Positions 7,867 to 16,886 of a DNA stretch of 64,000 bases are shown here, piece after piece. Below the pieces are notes generated by a model. That model did not search any database. It was not told where the DNA came from and saw nothing but the letters and a program-made list of their open reading frames with translations. This DNA comes from UBA1081 sp045535305 (GTDB lineage: Bacteria; Bacillota; Clostridia; Oscillospirales; Acutalibacteraceae). The stretch lies in the NCBI GenBank assembly GCA_045535305.1, contig JAZSLJ010000073.1, forward strand, positions 1 through 64,000, written 5' to 3'. The first letter of the stretch is position 1. The number at the start of each line of letters is the position of its first letter. The position numbers and the translations under genes are program-made.

Positions 7867-9249
7867 TTATCTGCCGCCGATATTGATTTTGCATTTTACC
7901 GCAGGACCGCCGTCTGAAACTGCCATAGGCTGTTTTTTACCGCAATAACCGGAGCAGGCCCAATGCAGTTCATCAGAGAGCATATCAACAGTTTTGAGTG
8001 TTTCAAATGCAACACCGGAAATTGTGGTGTCGCGTATTGCTCTTCCAAGCTTACCGTTTTTGATTTCATATCCCATAGTTATACCGAACATGAATTCACC
8101 TGTTGTATCAGCCTGACCGTTTTGTGTTTTTGTAAGATAATAGCCGTTGTCGATTGATGCAATCATATCCTCAAGCTTATCTGTGCCGGGGAGAATTGCA
8201 GTATTTCTCATTCTTATAAGCGGTTCATCGTCAAAATCGTGAGCTCTTGCATTACCGCAAGGCTTCATACCGAAATGAAGCGCACTTTCTTTATTGTTCA
8301 TATAACCTGTAAGAATACCGTCTTTAATAAGAACTGCATCTTCGCAGGGCGTTCCTTCATCATCAACATATACGGGCAGAGGAACTGTTTTTCCGAAGGC
8401 TGTGTGCGCATAGTCGATTATTGTTATTTTTTCAGATGCAACCTGTTTGCCCAGATTTGTAGCTGCAACAGAGCCAGCAAGTACAAGGTCAGCCTCAACA
8501 GTATGACCTACTGCTTCGTGAGCAATCATACCTGCGATTGAAGAATCTATGATACAATCGCATACACCCGCTTCGGAAAAAACACCTTCTTTTTTTGCCA
8601 TAAGCTTTTCATAAAGAGCGTCAATTTTTTCGTAAAGTGCGTCGGGAGTTGTGAAAACATCTGTAAAATATCCTCTTGCGCAGTCCATTACATCAAAAAG
8701 TTCAACGTTAGTGCCGTCGTTTGCTTCGGCAATCATATCTATATAAATACAGCTTCTGGGCGAAACCGTATATGCACTGCTGCCTGTGCTTACGTGTAAC
8801 AGACGTTCACTGCTGTCGCATCTTACAATGACGCTTCTGCTTGATAAATCGGGATATTTGTTAACGATATAATCATCAAGCTCTTTTGCAAAATCAAGCA
8901 GAACTTTCTGAGGCACATCAACGATTTTTGTGCTGTCGGTATAGTTGACAACAGGGGATTCGTAAAGCGCAGGCTTGTTCTTTTTTACGCGTCTGTCAAG
9001 AAAAAGGACATTTTCTTTTGCCGCATTCAGCACAGCCTTAACACTTTCATCATTGTATTCGCCTACGGAAGAAAAACCGTAAACGCCGTTTTTGTAAACT
9101 CTTGCACATACACCGCTTGTTGTTACTCTTGAATTACCCACAAGATTGCCCGATACAATGTTAATACCGCAGTTTGTGTTAATCTGGGTTCTGATTTCAG
9201 TATAATCTGAAACGTCGGATATGTGTTTAAAAATTAAATCGTTTAACAA
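7867..9249 (-). CDS. tldD: TldD family zinc metallopeptidase subunit
   Basis: The 460-residue protein has the HEAVGH (HExxxH) zinc motif of TldD near residue 243, in the context IAHEAVGHTVEAD. The family's C-terminal glycine-rich part, with TTGEFMFGI and the final CGKKQPMAVSDGGPAVK, supplies the third metal ligand region. Length is typical. It is the middle gene of a three-gene operon, 13 bases after a PASTA pseudokinase gene and 12 before tldE. The partnership with TldE is established for the family; the link to the pseudokinase is from position only. Confidence 0.92.
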   Translation of the reverse strand: MLNDLIFKHISDVSDYTEIRTQINTNCGINIVSGNLVGNSRVTTSGVCARVYKNGVYGFSSVGEYNDESVKAVLNAAKENVLFLDRRVKKNKPALYESPVVNYTDSTKIVDVPQKVLLDFAKELDDYIVNKYPDLSSRSVIVRCDSSERLLHVSTGSSAYTVSPRSCIYIDMIAEANDGTNVELFDVMDCARGYFTDVFTTPDALYEKIDALYEKLMAKKEGVFSEAGVCDCIIDSSIAGMIAHEAVGHTVEADLVLAGSVAATNLGKQVASEKITIIDYAHTAFGKTVPLPVYVDDEGTPCEDAVLIKDGILTGYMNNKESALHFGMKPCGNARAHDFDDEPLIRMRNTAILPGTDKLEDMIASIDNGYYLTKTQNGQADTTGEFMFGITMGYEIKNGKLGRAIRDTTISGVAFETLKTVDMLSDELHWACSGYCGKKQPMAVSDGGPAVKCKINIGGR

Positions 9250-9262
9250 AAATATTCACCCT

Positions 9263-11056
9263 TTAACCAATAAAGCTCTGAATTGTTTCGCTAAGTCCGC
9301 TTACACTGTCGCTGAGACTGCCGAAAATACTGTCAAGAATTGAAGTTGATGAAGTGATTTCACTTCCGGTGTTTTCGCCGACAACATCGTTGGTAGCTTT
9401 TTCACCCCATACTTCAAGGGTGATTTCTGTACCTTCATAAACTACGGAGTTTGGTGCAGGACTCATATTTGCAACAGTACCTGCCTTCTGACTGCCGTCA
9501 TTTTCTTTTTCAACAATGTTATATGACAAATTAAGTTTACCCAAATAATAAACGGTTTCTGTAAAAGTCATATTGTTAAAATTCGGAAGTGTAACTGTGC
9601 TTGCACCCTTGCTGTAATAAAGGTTAATGGTTGTACCTCTCTGAACCTTTGTACCTGCAGCAATATCCTGATCAAAAATTACACCCTGAGGTACTGTTGA
9701 TGAGGATGTTGCCTGGAGTTTTATGTGCAAACCGTATTCATCTGCAATTTCAGTAATATATGCATCAGTTTTGTTGTAATTTGAGAAATCGGGTATTTCA
9801 ACAACTTTTGCAGTTGAGCCGTCGCCGAAATTGTAAGTAACAACACCTGTAAGGCTCAGACAAAGGAAGAATAAAAGCATAACCGCAACAATGCTTACGC
9901 TCATAATGATTGTTGCCGTTCCGGACAATCTTCTGTCATCGCGGGGGTTGTCTTTTACAACAGGAATGGGCTTTGTTGTATTAACAACAACGGGCTGTTC
10001 TTCTGCAGCTTTAATTTCTGTTTCATTTTCCATATCGCTTATGGGGTCAATAAGACCTGCCACAGCTGCTTCTGCTGCCTGTCTTTTTTGTAATTCAAAT
10101 GCTTCTTTTGTGAATGATTTTTTAAGCATTTCCATATTTTTTGTTCTGTTCGCTGGGTTTACCTGTAAAGCGCCGATAAATGCGGCAAGAACATAATCAG
10201 GCAATTCATTTGCAACAGCAGCGGGAATTGCAAGTGTATCCTCTTTTGAACGGATTTCAGCATCAATGGGAGTGTTGCCTGTAATACACTTGTATAAAAC
10301 CGCAATAATGCCGTAAACATCTGTTGCAGGTGTCAGATCGTTTTCTGCGTTATACTGTTCGATAGCAGCATATCCGGGACGGATGTCTGCATCAATTGTA
10401 GCATCAACTTTTCTTGCTTCACTTGAAGAAAAGCCCCAGGGCTTGAATTTTCCGTTATTGCAAAGGAAAAGTGTGTCAGGAGAGATTGCACCGTGAATAA
10501 CACCGGCGTTATTCACAGCAGTAAGAGCATCCATAACAGGGAATATTTTTTCTTTGATAATATCCCATGTAAGTTTACCGTCGTTTTCATCAATATAATC
10601 AGAAAGAGTCTGATTTCCGTCAGCTTCAGCAATAGCATATGCAGTATCGTTTGATTCAAACACGTCAAGAACGGTAATAAGGTTTTCGTTTGCTTTAAGA
10701 CGCATAAGAATGTGCCACATATCAAGGAATTCAGTCATCAATAATTTATAAGCGGGTCTGTAATCTTCGTTTACAGTGATTTTGGTTTCATTTTTCTCCC
10801 TTGAAACTATTGATTCGGGCAAAAATTCTCTGATTCTTACACAGTTGTTTGTTATAGTGTCAAGACCAAGGTATGTAACACCTTCACTGTTCTGTTCAAG
10901 AACATCGCCTACAAAATATCTTCCTGCAAGTACCGTGCCGTAGGCAAGGAACGGTGCTTCCTGCTCAGATTTGAGATTAAATCCGCAATAGGGGCAGATG
11001 TTTGCGTCGCCGACTTCGTTCATACAGCCGGGACAAAGATTGTTATAAAATCCCAT
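9263..11056 (-). CDS. Membrane pseudokinase with zinc ribbon and two PASTA domains
   Basis: The 597-residue product starts with a zinc ribbon (Cys 8, 11, 21, 24) followed by a Ser/Thr-kinase-like fold (about 40-320). Catalytic residues are missing: the VAIK lysine region reads VRIREF, the HRD loop reads HGA (in VIHGAISPDT) and DFG reads WGF. It is thus a probable pseudokinase. A transmembrane helix near 380-400 is followed outside by two PASTA-like repeats starting VEIPDFSNY and VTLPNFNNM, which bind muropeptide or lipid II in PknB-type kinases. It likely senses cell wall outside and acts as a scaffold inside. A consensus promoter and GGAGGTG site support the start; tldD and tldE follow. Confidence 0.85.
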   Translation of the reverse strand: MGFYNNLCPGCMNEVGDANICPYCGFNLKSEQEAPFLAYGTVLAGRYFVGDVLEQNSEGVTYLGLDTITNNCVRIREFLPESIVSREKNETKITVNEDYRPAYKLLMTEFLDMWHILMRLKANENLITVLDVFESNDTAYAIAEADGNQTLSDYIDENDGKLTWDIIKEKIFPVMDALTAVNNAGVIHGAISPDTLFLCNNGKFKPWGFSSSEARKVDATIDADIRPGYAAIEQYNAENDLTPATDVYGIIAVLYKCITGNTPIDAEIRSKEDTLAIPAAVANELPDYVLAAFIGALQVNPANRTKNMEMLKKSFTKEAFELQKRQAAEAAVAGLIDPISDMENETEIKAAEEQPVVVNTTKPIPVVKDNPRDDRRLSGTATIIMSVSIVAVMLLFFLCLSLTGVVTYNFGDGSTAKVVEIPDFSNYNKTDAYITEIADEYGLHIKLQATSSSTVPQGVIFDQDIAAGTKVQRGTTINLYYSKGASTVTLPNFNNMTFTETVYYLGKLNLSYNIVEKENDGSQKAGTVANMSPAPNSVVYEGTEITLEVWGEKATNDVVGENTGSEITSSTSILDSIFGSLSDSVSGLSETIQSFIG

Positions 11057-11097
11057 AGTACACCTCCGAGTGTATTCCTTTTCAATTTAACTATAAT

Positions 11098-11126
11098 ATT
11101 ATATCACTTTGAATATGAATTGTCAA
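11098..11126 (-). promoter_or_regulatory. Consensus promoter of the pseudokinase-tldD-tldE operon
   Basis: On the minus strand TTGACA (11126-11121), a 17-base spacer and TATAAT (11103-11098) match the sigma-A consensus exactly, about 40 bases before the start codon. Confidence 0.85.
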
Positions 11127-11127
11127 T

Positions 11128-12726
11128 TTATGTTTCATCATTCAGTACAGCTTCGGCGCATCTGATGCCGTCAACAGCGGCTGATACGATTCCGCCTGCA
11201 TATCCTGCACCTTCACCGCAAGGATAAAGTCCTCTTACATTTGACTGAAATACGTCATCACGAAGAATTCTTACGGGAGATGAGCTTCTGCTTTCGGGTG
11301 CAGTCAGGACAGCATCGGGCAAAGCGTAACGTTCAAGTTTTTTGTCGAAAGCTATAATTGCATCGGCAATAGTGTCTGTAACCACCTTCGGTAAAACAGT
11401 TCTTATGTCCGTAAAATTTACTCCTGTGGGGCAGGACGGATTTACGCCGCCTTTCTTTTTTGACGGAACGTTTTTAAGAAAATCACCTACTAATTGGGCA
11501 GGAGCAGTGTAATCACCGCCGCCCGCATTAAAGCCTGCGCGCTCAATCTGTCTTTGGAGTGCTATACCTGAAAGAGGGTGGTCATCTTCAAAGTATGACG
11601 GCTCAATTCCTACAAGAATAGCGGAGTTTGCATTTTCTCCGTCGCGTGCATACTCACTCATACCGTTAACAACCATACCGAATTCTTCCGAAGATGCCGC
11701 AACGACAGTGCCGCCCGGACACATACAGAATGTATATCCGCCTCTGCCGTGAAGAGGATGGTTAGACAGCTTGTAATCAGCCGCACCGAGAATGGGATTG
11801 TTCCACATTTTACCGTATTGAGCTTTGTTTATAAGTTCCTGCGGATGCTCAATTCTTGTACCTACGGAAAATGCTTTTTGCTCCATTCTTATGCCTTTGT
11901 CAAACAGCATTTTAACAGTATCCCTTGCTGAATGACCGATACAAAGCACAACGGTGTCGGTTTCGATGTCATAAATTCTGCCGTTTCTGTCCTCGTATGT
12001 GATGCCGTGAACAAAATTGTTTGCAACTATTATATCCGTGAGCTTAGAGCCGAAAAGAACTTCGCCGCCCAGTGAAATGATATCTTCTCTTATGTTTTTT
12101 ACAACACCGCCGAGTTTATCTGTTCCGATATGAGGTCTTGCAGAATAAAGTATCTCCTCAGGTGCGCCGTGAAGATACAGCTGATTGAAAACCTCTCTGC
12201 AGCGACTGTCTTTAATGCCTGTTGTCAGCTTACCGTCAGAGAAAGTACCTGCACCGCCTTCACCGAACTGTACATTTGATTCGGTATCAAGCTTTCGTGA
12301 ATACCAGAATGTGTTAACATCCTTCTGCCTTTGTTCAACGTCGTTACCTCTTTCGAGAATTATCGGACAAAGACCGCTTTTTGCAAGTATAAGTCCGCAC
12401 AACATTCCCGCAGGGCCGAAACCAACGATAACAGGTCTGTACTGCGATGTTCTTTTGTTTTCGGGTATAACGTATTGGTATTTTTCTCTGTGAATGACTT
12501 TGTTAATCGGAAATTTTGCGGCAATTTCAGCTTCTCCCGATTCAAGCTCCACATCTACGGAATATACCATTTTTATATTATTCTTTTTTCTTGAATCGAT
12601 GGATTCTTTTGAAACTGCAAATGATATAAAATCACTTACGTTCACACCGATTAAATCAGCAGCAGCTTTTTTTAGTTTTTCTGTTGATTCTCCCAATTCA
12701 AGTGAAATCTCATTAATTCTAAGCAT
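11128..12726 (-). CDS. FAD-dependent dehydrogenase of the COG2509 type
   Basis: This 532-residue flavoprotein has a dinucleotide-binding core at about 97-125 (PVIVGFGPAGMLCGLILAKS), a FGEGGAGTFSDGKL segment and a C-terminal GEGAGYAGGI flavin motif. About 90 extra N-terminal residues precede the core, as in the uncharacterised FAD-dependent dehydrogenase family common in Clostridia. The substrate is unknown. Its start overlaps the end of the upstream flavoprotein gene by eight bases, so the two are an operon and translationally coupled. Confidence 0.83.
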   Translation of the reverse strand: MLRINEISLELGESTEKLKKAAADLIGVNVSDFISFAVSKESIDSRKKNNIKMVYSVDVELESGEAEIAAKFPINKVIHREKYQYVIPENKRTSQYRPVIVGFGPAGMLCGLILAKSGLCPIILERGNDVEQRQKDVNTFWYSRKLDTESNVQFGEGGAGTFSDGKLTTGIKDSRCREVFNQLYLHGAPEEILYSARPHIGTDKLGGVVKNIREDIISLGGEVLFGSKLTDIIVANNFVHGITYEDRNGRIYDIETDTVVLCIGHSARDTVKMLFDKGIRMEQKAFSVGTRIEHPQELINKAQYGKMWNNPILGAADYKLSNHPLHGRGGYTFCMCPGGTVVAASSEEFGMVVNGMSEYARDGENANSAILVGIEPSYFEDDHPLSGIALQRQIERAGFNAGGGDYTAPAQLVGDFLKNVPSKKKGGVNPSCPTGVNFTDIRTVLPKVVTDTIADAIIAFDKKLERYALPDAVLTAPESRSSSPVRILRDDVFQSNVRGLYPCGEGAGYAGGIVSAAVDGIRCAEAVLNDET

Positions 12727-13978
12727 CAGTTTTCTCCGATAAATTTTTTATTGCATTGTAGCCGGCACATCTGCCCGAGCTCCATGCCCAAGTAAGATTG
12801 TAACCTCCGCATGCGGCATCAACATCAAAAACCTCGCCGCAGGCAAACAGATTTGCTATTGATGTGCATTCAAGCGTGGACGCTTTGAAAAACGACGTGT
12901 CCGCACCGCCTGCAGTTACCTGTGAATTCTCAAACCCTAAAGTTCCGCTTATTTCGTATAACTGTGAATTTATAACCTCCGTAAGTACGGAAATCTGATT
13001 TTTTGTAAGAGTCCTGAGAGGTGCTTCAGGTGATATACCTGCACTTTTGAGTTTTGAAATGCCTAATTTTTTAGGCATAAGACCCGATAATAAGTTTTCG
13101 CAAAGCAGATTTGGGTTGCTTTTTGAGCGTGTTACGACGTATGAGAATATTTCCTCAGGTGAAAAATCGGGCAATGAGTTTATTGCCATAATGATTTTTC
13201 CTTTTTTGTTAAATTTAAAATGCTCAGCAACATATCGAGATACATTCATTGTGGGGATTCCCGAAATGCCGTATTCGGTGTATTGAAGCTCGCCGCAGTC
13301 CGTAGCAATTACTTTGCCGTTTTCAACAACCATAATTTCGCTGTGAGCACGCACACCCTTTAACGAAGCATCTTTATTCTTTAATTTTATTGCGGTAAGA
13401 GCGGGGAATGTGGGATTGATTCTTATTCCCAATGATGAAAGCAGACTGTAACAAGAACCGTCAGAGCCGTGAACGCTTGATGATTGTCCGCCGCCTGCAA
13501 TAATGACCGAATCTGTATATATTTCACCGTTGAGCAAAAAACCGTTATCTTTGCGCTTGATAGCGGTTATGGGGCAATCACATATTATTTTTACATTAAG
13601 TTTTTCAAGTTCAAAACGCAGAGCGTCAAGCACACTTGATGCCTGAAGGCTCAATGGATAAAGTCTGCCTTCCGATTCGTGGGTAAGATAAAGTCCCATC
13701 GACATAAAAAAGTCAACATTGTTCTCAATGCCGTATTTATCAAGAACAGTATTAATAAATTTTTTATTGCCGCAGAATTTGCCGTTATGGGGCTCGCTGT
13801 TTAAAATATTGCATCTGCCGTTGCCTGTTGCAAGTAGTTTTTTGCCTGCTTTTGAAAGCTTTTCATAAACGGTTATATCTATATTAAGGTTGTGATTTTT
13901 GGCATATCTTGCGGCTTCAATAGCGGCTGCCATACCTGATGCGCCGCCGCCGATAACTGACAGTTTTTTACCGTTCAT
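12719..13978 (-). CDS. FAD-binding oxidoreductase of the HI0933/YhiN (BaiN-like) family
   Basis: The 419-residue protein begins with a Rossmann motif VIGGGASGMAAAI, then GKKLLATGNGRCNILN, the signature of the HI0933/YhiN family, and ends with FACGEVFDVDAACGGYN and NLTWAWSSG. Some members, such as BaiN of Clostridium scindens, act in bile-acid dehydroxylation, but most are uncharacterised and this function should not be assumed. A promoter (TTGACA-17-TAAAAT) is immediately upstream, making this the first gene of the two-flavoprotein operon. Confidence 0.88.
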   Translation of the reverse strand: MNGKKLSVIGGGASGMAAAIEAARYAKNHNLNIDITVYEKLSKAGKKLLATGNGRCNILNSEPHNGKFCGNKKFINTVLDKYGIENNVDFFMSMGLYLTHESEGRLYPLSLQASSVLDALRFELEKLNVKIICDCPITAIKRKDNGFLLNGEIYTDSVIIAGGGQSSSVHGSDGSCYSLLSSLGIRINPTFPALTAIKLKNKDASLKGVRAHSEIMVVENGKVIATDCGELQYTEYGISGIPTMNVSRYVAEHFKFNKKGKIIMAINSLPDFSPEEIFSYVVTRSKSNPNLLCENLLSGLMPKKLGISKLKSAGISPEAPLRTLTKNQISVLTEVINSQLYEISGTLGFENSQVTAGGADTSFFKASTLECTSIANLFACGEVFDVDAACGGYNLTWAWSSGRCAGYNAIKNLSEKTDA

Positions 13979-14010
13979 TATATCGGTCCTTTCTGTTGGT
14001 TAATATTTTT

Positions 14011-14039
14011 ATTTTACGCTTATCTGTATTAAGTGTCAA
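14011..14039 (-). promoter_or_regulatory. Promoter of the two-gene flavoprotein operon
   Basis: TTGACA (14039-14034), a 17-base spacer and TAAAAT (14016-14011) on the minus strand lie about 33 bases upstream of the YhiN-like gene. Confidence 0.75.
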
Positions 14040-14148
14040 GTAAAATTGGATTATAAAATTATAATATAAAATAATACTTGAAAAAATATTTGACTTATGA
14101 TAATATAATATTAACTAAATAATGGTTTCTGAAAGTGAGGTGTACACA

Positions 14149-14277
14149 ATGTCTCTTGATATTAATACTCTCGTAATGTATGTTGATTATTTTATTAAAG
14201 TTATTACAAACCTTCTTAATAAGGTTCTCGCATCTCTCGGTATGGGTTCACTTGAAGACCTTACAGCACCGAAATAA
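14149..14277 (+). CDS. 42-residue amphipathic small protein, unrecognised
   Basis: An ATG preceded by GTGAGGTG opens a 42-codon frame ending in TAA at 14275-14277, and a strong terminator follows 16 bases later, so this looks like a complete monocistronic gene. The peptide begins MSLDINTLVMYVDYFIK. Hydrophobic residues at about 5, 8/9, 12, 15/16, 19, 22/23, 26/27 and 30 fall on one helical face, with Asn, Thr, Lys and Asp on the other; the tail is acidic and ends TAPK. There is no Cys and no leader-type cleavage site. It could be a membrane-surface peptide, a toxin-like or modulin-like peptide, or a small regulator. I do not recognise a family. Confidence 0.65.
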   Translation: MSLDINTLVMYVDYFIKVITNLLNKVLASLGMGSLEDLTAPK

Positions 14278-14292
14278 TTAAAAATTGAGTTA

Positions 14293-14326
14293 AACCGACT
14301 TCGTTTGTACGAGGTCGGTTTTTTTT
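14293..14326 (+). terminator. Terminator of the 42-residue peptide gene
   Basis: A 12-bp stem with one wobble pair (14293-14304 with 14309-14320, loop TTGT) is followed by an eight-base T run beginning within the stem. Confidence 0.9.
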
Positions 14327-14327
14327 A

Positions 14328-14382
14328 TTGACAAATCTGTCTATTGGTGATAGACTATAAGTACAGTCTATGCTTAATAGAC
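14328..14382 (+). promoter_or_regulatory. Promoter and twin operators of the blaI-type/M56 operon
   Basis: TTGACA (14328-14333), 17 bases and TAGACT (14351-14356) form a promoter. Two identical dyads, GTCTAT-N5-ATAGAC, lie at 14339-14355 and 14366-14382, 27 bases apart: the first spans the spacer and -10, the second the transcript start. This is the layout expected for autorepression by the BlaI/MecI-type repressor encoded just downstream. Confidence 0.8.
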
Positions 14383-14399
14383 AAAAAGGAGGGATATAC

Positions 14400-14762
14400 A
14401 TGGAAGAAATTAAATTAGGAATGGTAGAAGCTCATTTTGCAGATTTAGTATGGAAGAATGAACCTCTTACAACCAGAGAATTAGTTTCTCTTTGCGAAAA
14501 GGAGCTTAAATGGAAACGCACTACCACATATACCGTTTTAAAAAAACTGTGTGAAAAAGGTATTTTTAAAACTGAAGACAAAATTGTTACAGCTTTAATC
14601 GGTGAAAAGGAGTTTTATGCAATACAAAGCGAAAAATTTGTTGAAGATACCTTTGAAGGTTCTTTACCTGCATTTATAGCTGCATTCACATCGCGTAAAA
14701 AGCCTTCTGCAAAGGAGCTTGAGGAGATTCGCCGTATGATTGACGAGTTTGGGGAGGGGTAG
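14400..14762 (+). CDS. BlaI/MecI/CopY family transcriptional repressor
   Basis: The 120-residue protein is a Penicillinase_R-type winged helix: LGMVEAHFADLVW, ELVSLCEKELKWKRTTTYTVLKKL and CEKGIF correspond to the helices and wing of BlaI. The ATG at 14400 follows AAAGGAGGG; an in-frame ATG ten codons upstream lies in the operator and is not favoured. In the BlaR/MecR systems the repressor dimer binds paired dyads and is cleaved after signalling by the membrane peptidase. Here the peptidase gene follows after two bases and the promoter carries two matching dyads. The inducing signal is unknown and no beta-lactamase gene is nearby. Confidence 0.9.
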   Translation: MEEIKLGMVEAHFADLVWKNEPLTTRELVSLCEKELKWKRTTTYTVLKKLCEKGIFKTEDKIVTALIGEKEFYAIQSEKFVEDTFEGSLPAFIAAFTSRKKPSAKELEEIRRMIDEFGEG

Positions 14763-14764
14763 TA

Positions 14765-16849
14765 ATGAATGATATATTTTTTAATGTCTTAAATTTGAGT
14801 ATAACAGCAAGCTGGATTGTTCTTGTGGTTGTATTGCTTCGTTTTGCATTGAAAAAAGCTCCCAAATGGATAAATTGCATCTTGTGGGCAGTGGTTGGTA
14901 TCAGACTTGCAGTGCCGGTTTCTTTTGAGAGTATATTAAGTCTTATTCCAAGCGCAAAAACAATAAACATACCCGGTTATACAGGCATTCCGTACATTGA
15001 CACCGGTGTTAGTCCTGTTGATAATACCGTAAACGAGTTTATTTATACTTATTATTACCCTGCGTTAGAACAAGGAATCTATTTTCCTGATATTATGGAT
15101 ATTATTAGCATTGTCTGGATTGCAGGTGTATTTGTTATGATTGCATATTCAGTAATTTCATATATCCGATTGTATCGGAATGTTCGTGTTTCGGTACACA
15201 GTACCGATAATATTTATTATTGCGATTATATTAATTCTCCCTTTATTCTCGGTATTGTAAAACCTAAAATTTATCTGCCGTCAGGTATGGATGCGCAGCA
15301 GGCAGAATATGTTATAAGCCATGAAAAAGCCCATCTTAAAAGAAAAGACCATTGGTGGAAGCCTTTAGGATTTTTACTTTTGTCGGTTTATTGGTTTAAT
15401 CCTGTTATGTGGATTGCATATGTGCTTCTTTGCCGTGATATTGAGCTTGCCTGTGATGAAAAGGTAATAAAGGATATGGATAACGCTGACAGAAAAAGCT
15501 ATTCCCATGCACTTATTTCATGCAGTGTTCAGCGAAGGATGATTATGGCTTGTCCTTTAGCATTCGGTGAGGTCGGAGTTAAAGACAGAATAAAATCAGT
15601 TCTTAATTATAAAAAGCCTGCATTCTGGGTTATTGTTGTTGCTGTGGTTATCTGCATCGTTGTATCTGTTTGCTTTTTAACAAATCCTGTTGAGGAATAT
15701 TTAATATATAGAATCAAGGACGGTTACACCACGCACGAAAATGTAGATGTGAACATAACAAAACTGTCCGTAGGTGATTCTGAATCATATCTTGTAATGG
15801 AATGGCAGAACAACAGCGGAAAAACAATCAGTTATGGCTCGGAGTTTCATTTGTACCGAAAAGTTTTTGGTTCAGCCCCTGTTGAAATTAAAGGCGGAAA
15901 TAATGTTTGGAATTCTTTGGCATATATTGTATCGGATGTTGTTGATGAGCGTACATTTAATCTGTCCTCATATAATTTATCCGAAAAAGGTGAATATGTG
16001 CTTGAATTCAAATTTTATATTGAAGGGGAAGATGCAATATATAAGGCATACCTTGAATTTAATGCAAATGATGAATATGATGTGGATTCTGATATTATCG
16101 ACGGTGCAGACGGACCTGAAAATGTTACAGTTGATGCCATCGAGGCATTAAAACAAAAATATCCAAAGTATTTCGGACTTTCAACCAAAGACGGACTTGT
16201 GGTATATGTGTGGCAGTTCTCGAAAGGCAATTATTCCTGCGGCTTGCTCAGCGGAACTGTAACGGAACAATCAAACAAAAATGGGTGGAATGCAGTTTCC
16301 ACTTCTGTTGAAGAAATGCATATAATTCTATCAACCTATGATATCGACCCATCAAGGGTTTCTGTAATTCCTTATGCTAATCCCGCATCAAGTTATTATT
16401 ATAAAATTGATGATGCATATATCAAAAGTGTAAAAGCGTTGTTTCCCGGTTACGGTATACTTACAGAACCGCCACAGCTTAAAATTTCAGATGGAAACAA
16501 TGTGAACGGTTGGATAGGTACTTATTCATGGATATATTCAAACGGCGACGGAACATCTGTTGCAACCAATGCGGACAGCAGTCATCCTCTTGAATATGTT
16601 GACAGCATGACTCCGCTTGATGTGAAAAATATCAGCACTATTCCTTTGGAATTTACAGTTAAACCCGATAAAATCACCGTTAATCGTTACGATATATCAA
16701 AAGGTATTTCTGCAAAGGGTAAAAAGATAGAAACCGATGGCATGACATTTGAAGCAAGCAAAGGTGAATATCTGTATGAAATTGTTGCAGAATGGAATTC
16801 TTATGAAAATTACAGCGGAACTGTACACTATGCCTTTTGGACCAAGTAA
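14765..16849 (+). CDS. M56 family (BlaR1/MecR1-like) membrane metallopeptidase with unusual extracellular domain
   Basis: The 694-residue protein has about four membrane helices, a cytosolic zinc site HEKAH (in VISHEKAHLKRKDHWW) and the downstream glutamate motif ACDEKV, as in BlaR1. After the last helix (about 280-303) the roughly 390-residue outer part is not a penicillin-binding sensor: no SxxK/KTG set is visible. It contains beta-rich, Ig-like segments and a repeated acidic 'DADG'-like patch. The repressor gene ends two bases before this start. The inference is a sensor-protease that inactivates the BlaI-type repressor in response to an envelope or metabolite signal other than a beta-lactam. 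Confidence 0.85.
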   Translation: MNDIFFNVLNLSITASWIVLVVVLLRFALKKAPKWINCILWAVVGIRLAVPVSFESILSLIPSAKTINIPGYTGIPYIDTGVSPVDNTVNEFIYTYYYPALEQGIYFPDIMDIISIVWIAGVFVMIAYSVISYIRLYRNVRVSVHSTDNIYYCDYINSPFILGIVKPKIYLPSGMDAQQAEYVISHEKAHLKRKDHWWKPLGFLLLSVYWFNPVMWIAYVLLCRDIELACDEKVIKDMDNADRKSYSHALISCSVQRRMIMACPLAFGEVGVKDRIKSVLNYKKPAFWVIVVAVVICIVVSVCFLTNPVEEYLIYRIKDGYTTHENVDVNITKLSVGDSESYLVMEWQNNSGKTISYGSEFHLYRKVFGSAPVEIKGGNNVWNSLAYIVSDVVDERTFNLSSYNLSEKGEYVLEFKFYIEGEDAIYKAYLEFNANDEYDVDSDIIDGADGPENVTVDAIEALKQKYPKYFGLSTKDGLVVYVWQFSKGNYSCGLLSGTVTEQSNKNGWNAVSTSVEEMHIILSTYDIDPSRVSVIPYANPASSYYYKIDDAYIKSVKALFPGYGILTEPPQLKISDGNNVNGWIGTYSWIYSNGDGTSVATNADSSHPLEYVDSMTPLDVKNISTIPLEFTVKPDKITVNRYDISKGISAKGKKIETDGMTFEASKGEYLYEIVAEWNSYENYSGTVHYAFWTK

Positions 16850-16857
16850 ACAAATTT

Positions 16858-16881
16858 CCCGTACGTTTTAAAGTGTACGGG
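16858..16881. terminator. Hairpin between convergent genes
   Basis: CCCGTAC (16858-16864) pairs with GTACGGG (16875-16881) across a ten-base loop between the M56 gene and the phosphoesterase gene. T-tracts are poor on both strands, so it is a weak terminator candidate. Confidence 0.45.
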
Positions 16882-16886
16882 ATGAT

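Noticed and set aside
6550..9249. A RiPP (TldD/E-matured peptide) cluster
   Set aside because: No precursor peptide or modification enzyme is seen adjacent, and the 42-residue peptide at 14149 is separated by other operons.
11749..11931. Plus-strand frame inside the FAD dehydrogenase gene
   Set aside because: It is the antisense shadow of a well-supported gene and has no signals of its own.
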